The notes: generated by a model from the letters alone, not told the origin. Numbered from the stretch's first letter, positions 5,528 to 13,432 are shown. The stretch is 16,006 nucleotides of DNA from JBBQTU01 sp038213005 (GCA_038213005.1 JBBQTU010000078.1:1-16006); one strand, 5' to 3'. Numbers and translations: made by a program.

Positions 5528-6802
5528 TCACACAACGGGTGCGAGTTCACACGGGCGGATCGCATCTGTTTCGCGTTGGCTGTATCGGCCGATGCTGTAG
5601 ACCAGGCCCAGGGCGGCCGAGGTGATGACCAAGCCTGATCCGCCGAAGCTGACCAGCGGCAACGGCATGCCCTTGGGCGGCACGCTGACGGTGGCGACGG
5701 CGATGTTGATCATCGCCTGAAAGCCGATCATCGCCCCGACGCCGAAGGCGAGCATGCGTCCCAGTTCGTCCTTCGCCTGGCGGGCGATCTGCCACGCGGC
5801 CCAGAGGATGCCGAGATACATCGCGATGGTCAGCATGGCGCCGAAGAGGCCGAGTTCCTCGCAGATGGTCGAAAAGATGAAGTCGGTGGTGTCTTCGGGG
5901 AGGTAACCGAGTTTCTGGATGCCGTTGCCCAGGCCCCGCCCGGTGATGCCGCCGGTGGCGTAACTCAAGAGGCTCTGGATCAGGTGATACCCGCCGCCCT
6001 TGGGGTCGGCGAACGGATCGAGAAACGCCATCAGCCGCGCCCACCGATAGGGTGTGTGCCGCACAGACCAGTAGCCGACCACCATGATCGGCGGCAGCAC
6101 GATGCCGAAGTGCCATAGCCTCGCCCCGCCGACCATCATCATGGTGATGCAGCAGAGGCCGATCAAAGCCGCGGTGCCGAAGTCCTCTTTCACCACCAGC
6201 AGGCACAATACACCTAGCGGCATCATCGCCAGCACGAAGCCGCGAAATCGCGACAGGTCAATCGGGCGCACCGCCATGATCCAGGCGAACAGCAGCACGC
6301 AGGCCCACTTGCCGGCCTCGGACGCCTGGAGTTGGATAGGCCCGAGTTGGAGCCAGCGGCGAGCGCCGTTGATCTCCTTGCCGATGTGCGGCACCAGGGC
6401 CACCATGCAGCAGAGCACGCCCAGAATATAGAGGAATGTCGTCGGATTGGACCACTGCCTTCGAGGGGCAAGCAGTCCACTGGAGTCTGCCCGATAGAGC
6501 GAACCCGGACCGGCCGGGAACTGCTGCCCTGACGCAGTGGAGTCCGCGGTTTCGCGGCGCCGGCCAAACCTCGGCCAGCGAACGAGCATGTGGTAATCGA
6601 GGTGGCCGACGATGAAGAAGACGCCGACTGAAACGGTGACATAAATGAGATGGCGGGTTCCGGTCCTGCCGATCTCAAAGGCAGAACTTCCGGTGATCTC
6701 GGTGCCGGCCGACTGCACCATGATGGCGCCGATGGCGAGCAGTGCGAGGACACACAGAGCCAGAACATCGCGCGGGCGAAGCCGGTAGATGGAGTCTTCC
6801 AT
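5528..6802 (-). CDS. ftsW: FtsW/RodA-type SEDS peptidoglycan glycosyltransferase
   Basis: This is a 424-aa polytopic membrane protein with about ten hydrophobic segments. SEDS signatures are NGARRWLQLGPIQLQASEAGK (about 145-165), KEDFGTAAL (205-213), FLDPFADPKGGGYHLIQSLL (260-279) with GRGLGNGIQKLGYLPEDTTD FIFSTICEELG after it, and GMPLPLVSFGGSGL (378-391). SEDS proteins polymerise lipid II glycan strands with a class B PBP. The catalytic Asp is probably D266 of ADPKGGGY. The PLVSFGGSGL and LPEDTTDFIF motifs favour FtsW over RodA, but the split is not certain. An unusual polar insert (about 78-119, rich in R, S, P, G) lies after the second helix. The gene stands outside any division cluster here: its upstream neighbour is a secreted hydrolase, 96 nt away. 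No clear ribosome binding site is seen. Confidence 0.85.
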   Translation of the reverse strand: MEDSIYRLRPRDVLALCVLALLAIGAIMVQSAGTEITGSSAFEIGRTGTRHLIYVTVSVGVFFIVGHLDYHMLVRWPRFGRRRETADSTASGQQFPAGPGSLYRADSSGLLAPRRQWSNPTTFLYILGVLCCMVALVPHIGKEINGARRWLQLGPIQLQASEAGKWACVLLFAWIMAVRPIDLSRFRGFVLAMMPLGVLCLLVVKEDFGTAALIGLCCITMMMVGGARLWHFGIVLPPIMVVGYWSVRHTPYRWARLMAFLDPFADPKGGGYHLIQSLLSYATGGITGRGLGNGIQKLGYLPEDTTDFIFSTICEELGLFGAMLTIAMYLGILWAAWQIARQAKDELGRMLAFGVGAMIGFQAMINIAVATVSVPPKGMPLPLVSFGGSGLVITSAALGLVYSIGRYSQRETDAIRPCELAPVV

Positions 6803-6855
6803 GACCCGCTCAGAGATACCCGCAGCGAGGCGAGCCGTCCAGTGCGGCGCTGTCT

Positions 6856-6870
6856 GACGGCGTCGCCGTC
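6856..6870. other. Short hairpin between hydrolase and ftsW-like gene
   Basis: GACGGC (6856-6861) and GCCGTC (6865-6870) form a perfect 6-bp stem with loop GTC in the 96-nt gap. No T-tract follows on the minus strand. It may be a weak terminator of the hydrolase gene, or a leader structure of the ftsW-like gene. Confidence 0.35.
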
Positions 6871-6898
6871 TGCCGGTGCGCTACCCCGCCGCCGTGCA

Positions 6899-7900
6899 TC
6901 AATAGTCTGGCTCCGGCGAGGCGATGCGTTGCCGAGGGGCGAGTTTCGATTCGACCTGGTCGGTTGGGCGGACGAGTTTCTTCAGGCTTCCCTCACGCAC
7001 CTCCTTCAGCGCGGCGGGGTCGTTCTTGAGATAGGCATCCCAGAAGCCCAGGGTGGTGGACTGGATCATGGGCTGGTAGTTGACGGATTTGGGGTCGCTT
7101 GGGCGCGAGCGCTGGCCGGAGAAGGTGAGATGGGCGGCGCCGTCGAAGATGATCAGGTACTGGTCGGCGAGCGGCGGGATCAGGTCGAAGGGCTGGCGTC
7201 GCTCTTTGGGCTGGACGTCGCCCATGGGGCTGTAGTCTTCGGTACCGGTCATGTGCAGGATGGGGATGCGGATCTGGGCGAAGTCTCTGGCGGGGTCGGG
7301 AGAGACAGAGGGGCGCTCGGAGATGGCGATGGCGGCCTTGACGCGCTTGTCGAGAAAGCTGATCTGATGCTGCCGTGGGCCAACGAAACGCTCACCGGCA
7401 ATGGCCAGGGCGGTGTAGGCGCCGAAGCTGTGGCCGGCGACGCCGAGGCGGGAGAGGTCCAGCTTTCCGGCGATTTTTCCGCCGGGGCGGTTTTCGGCTT
7501 CCAGGCGATCGATGACGAAAGAGACATCCTTGGGGCGGTTGATGGCGTTGGCGGGGTCTTTGATGGCTTTGACGGTGGTGTTCCACTCGTCGCCATTCAT
7601 GTAGATGGACTCATTCGATCCGGCATGCTCAGGGTTCACGCAGACGTAGCCGTGAGAGGCCCACCAGGTTGCGAGATAGGCGTAGCCTTCGCGCGTGCCG
7701 CCAAGGCCATGGGAGAAGACGATGACGGGAAGCGGCGCTGAGTCGGGGCGGTCGGGAAGGTAGATGCGGACGGGGACATCGCGATTGCGGACAGAGTCGT
7801 GCCAAGACTGGTCGATGAGCTTGACGTCGCAGCGTTGGGCGGCGGACGCCAGCGAGGCCAGGAGGGTGAGAATCAGCAGGACTGAGAATGGACGGGGCAT
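6899..7900 (-). CDS. Secreted alpha/beta hydrolase (dienelactone/PAF-acetylhydrolase-like)
   Basis: The start at 7900 is set by AAGGAG four nt upstream and by the signal peptide MPRPFSVLLILTLLASLASA with cleavage before AQ. The product is 333 aa. The alpha/beta-hydrolase triad can be read: nucleophile S158 in VAGHSFGAYTAL, acid D222 in MTGTEDYSPMG, base H257 in FDGAAHLTFSG. The oxyanion-hole segment is VIVFSHGLGGTREGYAYLA (about 59-77). The long gap between HGLGG and GHSFG and the overall order resemble platelet-activating-factor acetylhydrolase-like and dienelactone-hydrolase-like esterases of the periplasm. An ester substrate is likely, its identity unknown. The frame is open upstream to 8062, but that segment is arginine/serine-rich and lacks a ribosome binding site. 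Confidence 0.88.
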   Translation of the reverse strand: MPRPFSVLLILTLLASLASAAQRCDVKLIDQSWHDSVRNRDVPVRIYLPDRPDSAPLPVIVFSHGLGGTREGYAYLATWWASHGYVCVNPEHAGSNESIYMNGDEWNTTVKAIKDPANAINRPKDVSFVIDRLEAENRPGGKIAGKLDLSRLGVAGHSFGAYTALAIAGERFVGPRQHQISFLDKRVKAAIAISERPSVSPDPARDFAQIRIPILHMTGTEDYSPMGDVQPKERRQPFDLIPPLADQYLIIFDGAAHLTFSGQRSRPSDPKSVNYQPMIQSTTLGFWDAYLKNDPAALKEVREGSLKKLVRPTDQVESKLAPRQRIASPEPDY

Positions 7901-7939
7901 GGGTCTCCTTAGGACGCGTTGGCTGGCTTGTCGCTGGAC

Positions 7940-7945
7940 ATTGTA
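7940..7945 (-). promoter_or_regulatory. Possible -10 box (TACAAT) for the hydrolase
   Basis: On the minus strand TACAAT lies about 40 nt before the ATG, giving a leader of roughly 33 nt that carries the AAGGAG ribosome binding site. No clear -35 box is seen. The remainder of the 165-nt gap up to 8065 holds nothing I can identify. Confidence 0.3.
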
Positions 7946-8065
7946 GCCGAAAGGCGACGGGGAGCGGAGGAGAGACGCGGGGAAGAGGGATGCGGCCGGC
8001 CTGTTGGACGTCTTGCGGCGTTGATGATGCACGTGGGATTCCTGTGCGGGCGAGGACGCCACGCA

Positions 8066-8875
8066 CTACTGGGCTGCGCCGGCCGGGGTAGTGGCGGCGT
8101 GGAGTTTGAGGAATGGGGGGCCTTCGAGCGGCTGACCGGCGGCGGAGGTGACGAAACGCTTCATGGGGTGGACGCTGGCGGGGTTGTAGCGGGTGCTCGC
8201 GCTCACAAAGTGCAGAGCGATGGCTCGGCGGGGGCGGCTGCTGGTGTTGGCGTGGGAGCCGTGCCAGGTGAGGCCGTGGTGGAAGTGGACGTGCCCTTTT
8301 CTGACCGGGCAGGTGACGACCTGGACCGGACGGCCTTGCCAGTCGGAGGGCATGGCGTCGAAGGTCTTGATGGTCTGGAGGAACTCAATGGTATCGCCCC
8401 ACCGCTGCGTGCCGGGGACCATGCTCATACAACCGTTGCCTTCATCGACATCGTCGAGGGCGACCCAGGCGGTCAACTGGGTGCCGCCGGTAAGGATGGG
8501 CCAATAGGGAGTGTCCTGATGCCACATGTTGACGCCGCCCTGGCCGGCGACTTTGTACTGGATCTGGTCGTGCCAGAGCCGGGCGTCGGCGCCATCCAGG
8601 AGTTGCGTCACTGCGGCGGCGATCTGGGGGTTCATGGCCAGGCGCAGGAAAGGCTCGCTGGCCTGCCAGATGTTGACGATCTGCCAGAGGACCGCATCCG
8701 GCCGGCCGCTCATGTTGTGGCAGAGGACGGGCTGGGGGACGCCTGTCTGGTGGCGGTCGCGGATAACGCGGTCGATCTCGTCACGAAGCTCGTCGACGGC
8801 GGAGTCGGCGAGGATCTGGTCGCCCAGGACGAAGCCGTCGCGGTTGAACTTCTCGAGTTGGGAAGCGCTTAGCAT
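8066..8875 (-). CDS. Phytanoyl-CoA dioxygenase (PhyH) family Fe(II)/2-oxoglutarate oxygenase
   Basis: The ATG at 8875 is chosen because AGGAG lies 7 nt upstream and the protein then starts MLSASQLEKFNRDGFVLGDQ, the usual PhyH beginning. Length is 269 aa, normal for the family. The iron facial triad is H118 and D120 (NMWHQDTPYWP) with distal H204 in LTWHGSHANTS. The Arg that binds 2-oxoglutarate is probably R215 in RPRRAIALHF. These cytoplasmic enzymes hydroxylate or otherwise oxidise small molecules using O2 and 2-oxoglutarate. Bacterial members are too diverse for the substrate to be guessed. Neighbours are a secreted hydrolase and a secreted peptidase-like protein, which give no pathway. 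The open frame upstream to 9058 lies before the ribosome binding site and is not used. Confidence 0.92.
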   Translation of the reverse strand: MLSASQLEKFNRDGFVLGDQILADSAVDELRDEIDRVIRDRHQTGVPQPVLCHNMSGRPDAVLWQIVNIWQASEPFLRLAMNPQIAAAVTQLLDGADARLWHDQIQYKVAGQGGVNMWHQDTPYWPILTGGTQLTAWVALDDVDEGNGCMSMVPGTQRWGDTIEFLQTIKTFDAMPSDWQGRPVQVVTCPVRKGHVHFHHGLTWHGSHANTSSRPRRAIALHFVSASTRYNPASVHPMKRFVTSAAGQPLEGPPFLKLHAATTPAGAAQ

Positions 8876-8922
8876 CTGATCACTCCTAAAATCGGCGGCA
8901 GACCTGAGTCTGCGAGTGACTG

Positions 8923-8928
8923 AGTATA
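8923..8928 (-). promoter_or_regulatory. Probable -10 box (TATACT) for the PhyH-family gene
   Basis: TATACT on the minus strand lies about 47 nt before the ATG at 8875. The predicted leader of about 41 nt contains a small inverted repeat CAGAC-TGAG-GTCTG type (8899-8912) and then the AGGAG site. The -35 region is weak. TATACT is the same -10 form seen at three other places in the window. Confidence 0.4.
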
Positions 8929-9030
8929 GGCTGAGCATGCCTGGCGTCGCCTGAATCCATCGCGGGAAGAGGCTGCGGGCTGGCGGAGAGAGAAGGCCTC
9001 TTGTCGGCGCGGCAAGTTGTTTGGTGAGGC

Positions 9031-9056
9031 GGCCGCGGAGGCTCAGCCTCGCGGCC
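9031..9056. terminator. Strong hairpin after the peptidase-like gene
   Basis: On the minus strand GGCCGCGAGG pairs with CCTCCGCGGCC (one bulged C) around loop CTGAG, a 10-bp GC-rich stem starting 22 nt after the stop at 9079. There is no T-tract, so it may be a REP-type element or a Rho-type 3' end. The 16 nt at 9041-9056 recur exactly at 10019-10034, after the next gene upstream. Confidence 0.5.
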
Positions 9057-9078
9057 ACGTACTGCGTCGCTTTGCGGA

Positions 9079-9927
9079 TCAGCGATCGGGGAAGTGCAGA
9101 CGCAGGACCCAGGCGCGCCAGGTGGGTTCAAAGTCGGCGAGTTTTTGGGGGGCGATGGTGGCTTGGAGGGTCTTAAGGCCGGTGGGATCGGTGGCGTGGT
9201 TTTCGCGCAGCCTGGTGTAGAACGTGGTGAGGAGGTTCTGCTGCTGGAGGTATAGCAGCAGGTAGCGAGCCTGGGCGTAGTTGATGCCGACGTTAGGCTT
9301 GGCGTAGAAGTCATCGTCTTCGATTAGATCCTGAAGGGAGCGGAGATGTTTCCTGGTGATGGCATCTTGGAGGGCGGGGAGGCGCCAGTTGGGCAGGCCC
9401 TTGAGCGGTTGAATGGAGCACTGCTCGTAGAGGCTGCCCATGCCTTCGTTGACCCAGTCGGGGCAGGCGGGGAAGTCCGGTCGGAGCAGGGCGTGGACCA
9501 TTTCGTGCACGAGGGTGCCGCCGCCGGTGGCAATGTTCATGAGCATGACCCGGTCGTGGCGGAAGTAGCCGTAGTAGGAGACATCGGTGTCGCCGAACCA
9601 GCGTTTGGCGTGGGAGCGATAGCTCTTCTCATCGGCGAAGAGGAGGATGAGGATCGGCTGGTCGGGCGGGGTCTTGAAATAGGCGGTGGCGAAGGCGTGC
9701 GCGGCGGGGCGGACGGTCTGGTCGCGCCAGAGCTGGACGTCGCGCGGGGACATGTCGCCGGCGATGACGAAGGGGGGCGAGATGGTGGCGTTGAAAGCGT
9801 CTTGCTTGAGCCGGAGCTGCCAGGTGGCGAGCAGGTCGCGGCACTGGTCGTCCATGGTTGGGCGGGTGGACGGAGCGGCAGCGGTGAGCAGCGAGGGCAG
9901 GAGAACCAGGAGAGCGAGGATGCGCAT
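9079..9927 (-). CDS. Secreted HExxH metallopeptidase-like protein
   Basis: The ATG at 9927 gives signal peptide MRILALLVLLPSLLTAAA. A TTG two codons earlier is possible. The protein is 282 aa. The zinc motif is H141-E-M-V-H145 in GTLVHEMVHALL, with likely third ligand E161 in PDWVNEGMGSLYE, the gluzincin arrangement HExxH-x(n)-E. LLFADEKSYRSHAKRWFG before it and INYAQARYLLLYLQQQ after it fit the DUF1570-like/collagenase-like group of planctomycete peptidases, where NEG is followed by a helical domain with a Tyr-rich YAQAR segment. It would act outside the cytoplasm; substrate unknown. It has no convincing promoter or ribosome binding site. It lies 106 nt after the TIR-like gene, separated from it by a terminator-like hairpin. 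Confidence 0.82.
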   Translation of the reverse strand: MRILALLVLLPSLLTAAAPSTRPTMDDQCRDLLATWQLRLKQDAFNATISPPFVIAGDMSPRDVQLWRDQTVRPAAHAFATAYFKTPPDQPILILLFADEKSYRSHAKRWFGDTDVSYYGYFRHDRVMLMNIATGGGTLVHEMVHALLRPDFPACPDWVNEGMGSLYEQCSIQPLKGLPNWRLPALQDAITRKHLRSLQDLIEDDDFYAKPNVGINYAQARYLLLYLQQQNLLTTFYTRLRENHATDPTGLKTLQATIAPQKLADFEPTWRAWVLRLHFPDR

Positions 9928-9993
9928 GATCAATCAGATGCCGCTGATGGCCAGGAGTTCCCACGGGATGCGTTGCATTCCACCCTCACCCCG

Positions 9994-10012
9994 CCTCTCC
10001 CAGAGGGAGAGG
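9994..10012. repeat. REP-like hairpin CCTCTCCC-AGA-GGGAGAGG
   Basis: A perfect 8-bp inverted repeat with a 3-nt loop lies in the 106-nt gap. CCTCTCCC/GGGAGAGG palindromes preceded by CCCTCACCCC are a widespread dispersed type in bacterial genomes. No T-tract follows on the minus strand. Confidence 0.55.
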
Positions 10013-10014
10013 AG

Positions 10015-10040
10015 AAAAGCTCAGCCTCGCGGCCTAAGCC
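10015..10040 (-). terminator. Intrinsic terminator overlapping the stop codon of the TIR-like gene
   Basis: On the minus strand the TAG stop lies inside a hairpin: left arm GGCTTA(G)GCC, loop GCGA (a GNRA tetraloop), right arm GGCTGAGC, then TTTT. One G is bulged, and the stem has T-G and terminal G-T wobbles. Stem, loop and T-run together make a credible Rho-independent terminator. Part of it (10019-10034) is identical to 9041-9056. Confidence 0.6.
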
Positions 10041-11152
10041 AGGCGGTTGAGGTCGACGTCAATGCCGGCGGCCTTCATGCGTCGGCCAAGTTGGATCTGC
10101 CAGCCGCCGCCCATGTCGAGTTGGGCGACGAGGATTCGGGCGAAGCCGGGGAGCGGAGGGGTGGTGGTTGAGCCGATGATGAAGACGCGGCCACGGCCGA
10201 GGCGGCCGAGCACGAAGCCCAGGGCGAAGCCGACGTAGCGTTCGGGGTGGGCGCTGCCGGGGAGTTCGGCGCCGACCGGATCGGCCCAGTAGACGACAGC
10301 GAACTTGGCATCGCGGTGGCGATACATGTGTTCGACGATGCTGTGGGGCTGTTCGGGGTTGAAGTCGATGATTTCAAAATCGATGTCAACCTGGGCGGCG
10401 AACCGGCAGAGCGCCTGCCGGGCGGTGCCGTTGCGTGAAACCAATAACAGAAGAACCTTGACGGGCAAGGTTCGGCGCGTGGGCTGAATAGGGCCGCTTC
10501 GGACGCGTGGAGCGGCGAGCGCACTGGGTAACGGTTCCATCTTTTCGTCACTATCCCTTAGATTGGGCTCATCATCAAGGGACAGCGCCGTGGAAAGTAC
10601 GGGAGAGGCGCCGTCGCCCTGTTCCATGGGGGACGGCTCGCCCCCTGAGCCGACGGGCGCGGGCGCTGGCGCGGACGAGATCGGCTCTTTTCCGCGGGTC
10701 GGGAGAGGCGTGGGGACGGACGAGGCAGGAGCGTCAGGCCGGCCGGCATTTTTGGACGACTTGGAGGCGGCAGGGTCGGACGCTTCCTCGATGCGGCGAC
10801 GGACCAGTCGCAGACGCTCCAGCCGCTGGTTAAGTTCGTTATGGAAGAGCTCGGAATGGGACTCGATAGGGTCCTTGTCGCGCAGGACGTTGATGGCGAC
10901 CTCATCAATGAAGTCGGTCGCAGCGTTGCCGGCGGAGACGGAAGTCAGGACTTCGCTGACCTGGCCAAGCCACTGGAGCTTGCGCAGCTTGGCGGTCTCC
11001 AGTTCGTCGTAGGTGCAGATGTAGAGCGCATTAATCTGGCGGCCCGCGAGGAAGACCTCCTGGACCTTTTTCAATGCAACTTCTTTGGCCACCGTGAGTT
11101 TCAGCGGGGCCATCCTGGGAGAATCGCTTGATACATCACTGCCCGAAAACAT
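10034..11152 (-). CDS. TIR-like protein (CAP12/PCTIR-type domain) with helical N-terminus; catalytic Glu replaced by Ala
   Basis: The start at 11152 has GGAG 5 nt upstream (ATG at 11155 is in the same frame). The product is 372 aa. Residues about 14-123 look helical, and about 124-228 form a Pro/Ala/Ser-rich disordered linker. Residues about 230-372 match the predicted nucleotide-binding TIR-like domain (COG4271/PF10137 type, as remembered): FAVVYWADP (284-292), YVGFALGFVLGRLGRGRV (306-323), VAQLDMGGGWQIQLGRRMKA AGIDVDLNR at the end. In the family the second reads close to NVVFELGYFIGKLGRKRV, and its E is the expected NAD-cleaving residue. Here it is A310. The fold is supported; the activity is doubtful. 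Relatives serve as NADase effectors in CBASS/Pycsar-like defence, but no nucleotide cyclase is nearby. It follows uvrB by 195 nt, with its own likely promoter at 11290-11319. Confidence 0.75.
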   Translation of the reverse strand: MFSGSDVSSDSPRMAPLKLTVAKEVALKKVQEVFLAGRQINALYICTYDELETAKLRKLQWLGQVSEVLTSVSAGNAATDFIDEVAINVLRDKDPIESHSELFHNELNQRLERLRLVRRRIEEASDPAASKSSKNAGRPDAPASSVPTPLPTRGKEPISSAPAPAPVGSGGEPSPMEQGDGASPVLSTALSLDDEPNLRDSDEKMEPLPSALAAPRVRSGPIQPTRRTLPVKVLLLLVSRNGTARQALCRFAAQVDIDFEIIDFNPEQPHSIVEHMYRHRDAKFAVVYWADPVGAELPGSAHPERYVGFALGFVLGRLGRGRVFIIGSTTTPPLPGFARILVAQLDMGGGWQIQLGRRMKAAGIDVDLNRLA

Positions 11153-11289
11153 CATGGCTCCACCAATCTCGCGTCGCAACTACATAGACAACCGCGAAGC
11201 GATTCTGGATTCCCTCCGGTACATAGAGTCTCGCCTACAACGCCCTGAGACTTGGGTCCCAAACCAAAGCTCAACCCATCCGAACCCTG

Positions 11290-11319
11290 AGTATAGCACT
11301 GCCGAGTCCCCGAAGCCAA
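11290..11319 (-). promoter_or_regulatory. Probable promoter of the TIR-like gene
   Basis: On the minus strand TTGGCT (11319-11314), an 18-nt spacer and TATACT (11295-11290) form a plausible sigma-70-type promoter in the gap after uvrB. Transcription would begin near 11283, leaving a leader of about 130 nt. I see no riboswitch-like structure in that leader. Confidence 0.45.
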
Positions 11320-11347
11320 GCCAATTCGGACATACAGAGACGATTTA

Positions 11348-13420
11348 TCAGGTGCGGCGTTTGGCCTTGGAGAGGTTCTTGGGGCGCCATGGCTTGCCAT
11401 CGGAGGCATCAGATTTTTCCCCGACACCGGCCCCAACCGGCCGCTCGATCAGCGGGGCACCCTTAATCTGCTCAATCTTGTCGCGGAGGTGGGCGGCCCG
11501 CTCGAAGGCCAGGTTTTTGGCGGCGTCGAGCATTTCCTCTTCGAGGAGCCTGACGAGTTCGGTCTGGTCGACCTCCGTAACGTCGTGGGCGTGGATGGCC
11601 TCTTCGACGGTGCGGCGGGCGCGGAGCTCGCCCTCAAAACCGTCGCGGATCGCCTTCTTGATCGTCGTGGGGGTGATGTTGTGCTGGCGGTTAAACTCCA
11701 TCTGGATCGCGCGGCGGCGGGTAGTTTCGTCCATCGCCTTCTTCATGGCCGGAGTGATGGTGTCGGCGTAGAGGATGACCTTGGAATTGACGTTGCGGGC
11801 GGCCCGCCCGATGGTCTGGACGAGCGATGTTTCGCTGCGAAGGAATCCGGTCTTGTCGGCGTCGAGGATGGCGACCAGGGAGACTTCGGGCAGGTCCAGG
11901 CCCTCACGCAGAAGGTTCACGCCGACGAGAACATCAAACTCGCCCTGGCGCAACTCGCGGAGGATCTCAACACGCTCGATGGTGTCGATCTCGCTGTGCA
12001 TGTAGCGGCCGCGGATGCCGGCTTCCTGAATGTAGGCGGAGAGATCCTCGGCGAGGCGCTTGGTGAGGGTGGTGACCAGCACGCGCTCGCCGGCAGCGCT
12101 GCGCTCCTTGATCTGGCCCAGGAGATGCGGCACCTGGCCCTGGGCGGGATGGACCTCGATCTCGGGATCGATGAGGCCAGTGGGGCGAATAACCTGTTCA
12201 ATGACCTCGCCGCCAGACTGCTCCAGTTCAAACTTGCCGGGGGTGGCGGTAACGAAAACCACCTGCTTCCACATCTGGAGGAACTCTTCAAATTTCAGCG
12301 GGCGGTTGTCCATGGCGCTGGGGAGCCGGAACCCGTGGTCGACCAACACCTGCTTGCGGGCCTGGTCGCCGTTGAACATCGCGTGGATCTGCGGGAGTGT
12401 GACGTGAGACTCGTCGATGATGAGCAGGAAATCCTTGGGGAAATAGTCGATCAGGGTGTAGGGCTTTTCGCCGGGGGCCCGGCCATCGAGGTGGCGCGAG
12501 TAGTTTTCGATGCCGGAGCAGTAGCCGACTTCCTGCATCATCTCGATGTCGTACTTGGTGCGGGCCATCAGGCGCTGGGCCTCCAGAAGCTTGCCCTGGC
12601 CGCGAAGGGTCATGACGCGGAGTTCCAGTTCATCCTTGATGCCCTGGATCGAGCCGGCCATCTGATCCTGCGGCATGACGTAGTGGACGGCCGGGTAGAT
12701 GAAAATCTCGCGGGGCGACTGGAGGACTTCGGCGCTGACGGGATGCAGAATGCGCAGCGAGACGATCTCGTCTCCGAAGAACTCGATGCGGTAGGCGAAC
12801 TCCTCGTAGGAAGGATACAGCTCAACCACATCACCGCGGACGCGGAACGCCCCGCGTTTGAAGTCCATGTCGTTGCGGGCGTACTGCATCTCCACCAGCT
12901 TGCGGAGCAGGACATCGCGATCGGTGGATTCCCCCACCGCCACGCGGATGACGCTGTTGCGATACTGCTCGGGCGAGCCCAGGCCGAAGATGCAGGAGAC
13001 CGAGGCGACCAGAAGCACATCGCGGCGGCTGACCAGATTGCTGGTGGCCGAGAGGCGCAGACGGTCCAGATCCTGATTGCGGCTGGCATCTTTCTCGATG
13101 TAGATGTCGCGCTGGGGGATGTAGGCTTCGGGCTGGTAGTAGTCGTAATAGCTGACGAAGTAGCCGACGGCGTTATTGGGAAGCAGTTCCTTAAACTCTT
13201 CGTAGAGCTGGGCGGCCAGCGTCTTGTTGTGGCTGATGACCAGGGTCGGGCGGTTGATGCGGGCCACGACGTTGGCCATGGTGAAGGTCTTGCCCGACCC
13301 GGTGACGCCCATGAGGGTCTGGAATCGCTGGCCGGCCTGGATGTTGGCGACGATCTTCTCAATAGCCTGGGGCTGGTCGCCCTGGGGCTTCATGGGGCTG
13401 ATGACTTGGAATTGGTCCAC
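11348..13420 (-). CDS. uvrB: UvrB, excinuclease ABC subunit B
   Basis: The protein starts VDQFQVISPMKPQGDQPQAI when read from GTG at 13420, matching the conserved UvrB N-terminus. The frame continues upstream but is not UvrB-like there. Length is 690 aa, normal. Walker A is GVTGSGKT (38-45). The damage-probing beta-hairpin begins YYDYYQPEAYIP (about 91-102). The helicase motif II is IIDESHVT, motif VI QTIGRAARN, and the C-terminal UVR motif that binds UvrC is at about 620-654 (LLEEEMLDAAKNLAFERAAHL). UvrB receives the lesion from UvrA, verifies it and recruits UvrC in nucleotide excision repair. uvrA and uvrC are not in the window. A TATAAT box 6 nt before the GTG suggests a leaderless mRNA; I see no LexA box. 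The C-terminal tail after the UVR motif (about 36 residues, basic, ends SKAKRRT) is slightly long. Confidence 0.97.
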   Translation of the reverse strand: MDQFQVISPMKPQGDQPQAIEKIVANIQAGQRFQTLMGVTGSGKTFTMANVVARINRPTLVISHNKTLAAQLYEEFKELLPNNAVGYFVSYYDYYQPEAYIPQRDIYIEKDASRNQDLDRLRLSATSNLVSRRDVLLVASVSCIFGLGSPEQYRNSVIRVAVGESTDRDVLLRKLVEMQYARNDMDFKRGAFRVRGDVVELYPSYEEFAYRIEFFGDEIVSLRILHPVSAEVLQSPREIFIYPAVHYVMPQDQMAGSIQGIKDELELRVMTLRGQGKLLEAQRLMARTKYDIEMMQEVGYCSGIENYSRHLDGRAPGEKPYTLIDYFPKDFLLIIDESHVTLPQIHAMFNGDQARKQVLVDHGFRLPSAMDNRPLKFEEFLQMWKQVVFVTATPGKFELEQSGGEVIEQVIRPTGLIDPEIEVHPAQGQVPHLLGQIKERSAAGERVLVTTLTKRLAEDLSAYIQEAGIRGRYMHSEIDTIERVEILRELRQGEFDVLVGVNLLREGLDLPEVSLVAILDADKTGFLRSETSLVQTIGRAARNVNSKVILYADTITPAMKKAMDETTRRRAIQMEFNRQHNITPTTIKKAIRDGFEGELRARRTVEEAIHAHDVTEVDQTELVRLLEEEMLDAAKNLAFERAAHLRDKIEQIKGAPLIERPVGAGVGEKSDASDGKPWRPKNLSKAKRRT

Positions 13421-13426
13421 GCCGTG

Positions 13427-13432
13427 ATTATA
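13427..13432 (-). promoter_or_regulatory. Possible -10 box (TATAAT) directly before uvrB
   Basis: A consensus TATAAT on the minus strand ends 6 nt before the GTG start, so the transcript would begin at the G of the start codon. No recognisable -35 box accompanies it, and no Shine-Dalgarno is seen for this start. Confidence 0.4.

Noticed and set aside
6650..10050. Long plus-strand frames at 6650-7741, 7919-8872 and 9346-10050
   Set aside because: All are antisense shadows of the hydrolase, PhyH and peptidase genes, with Gly/Asp/Val-rich composition and no motifs.
10034..11152. A CBASS or Pycsar operon
   Set aside because: The TIR-like domain suggests it, but no cyclase, STING, SAVED or ancillary gene is within the window. 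The neighbours are housekeeping or unrelated.
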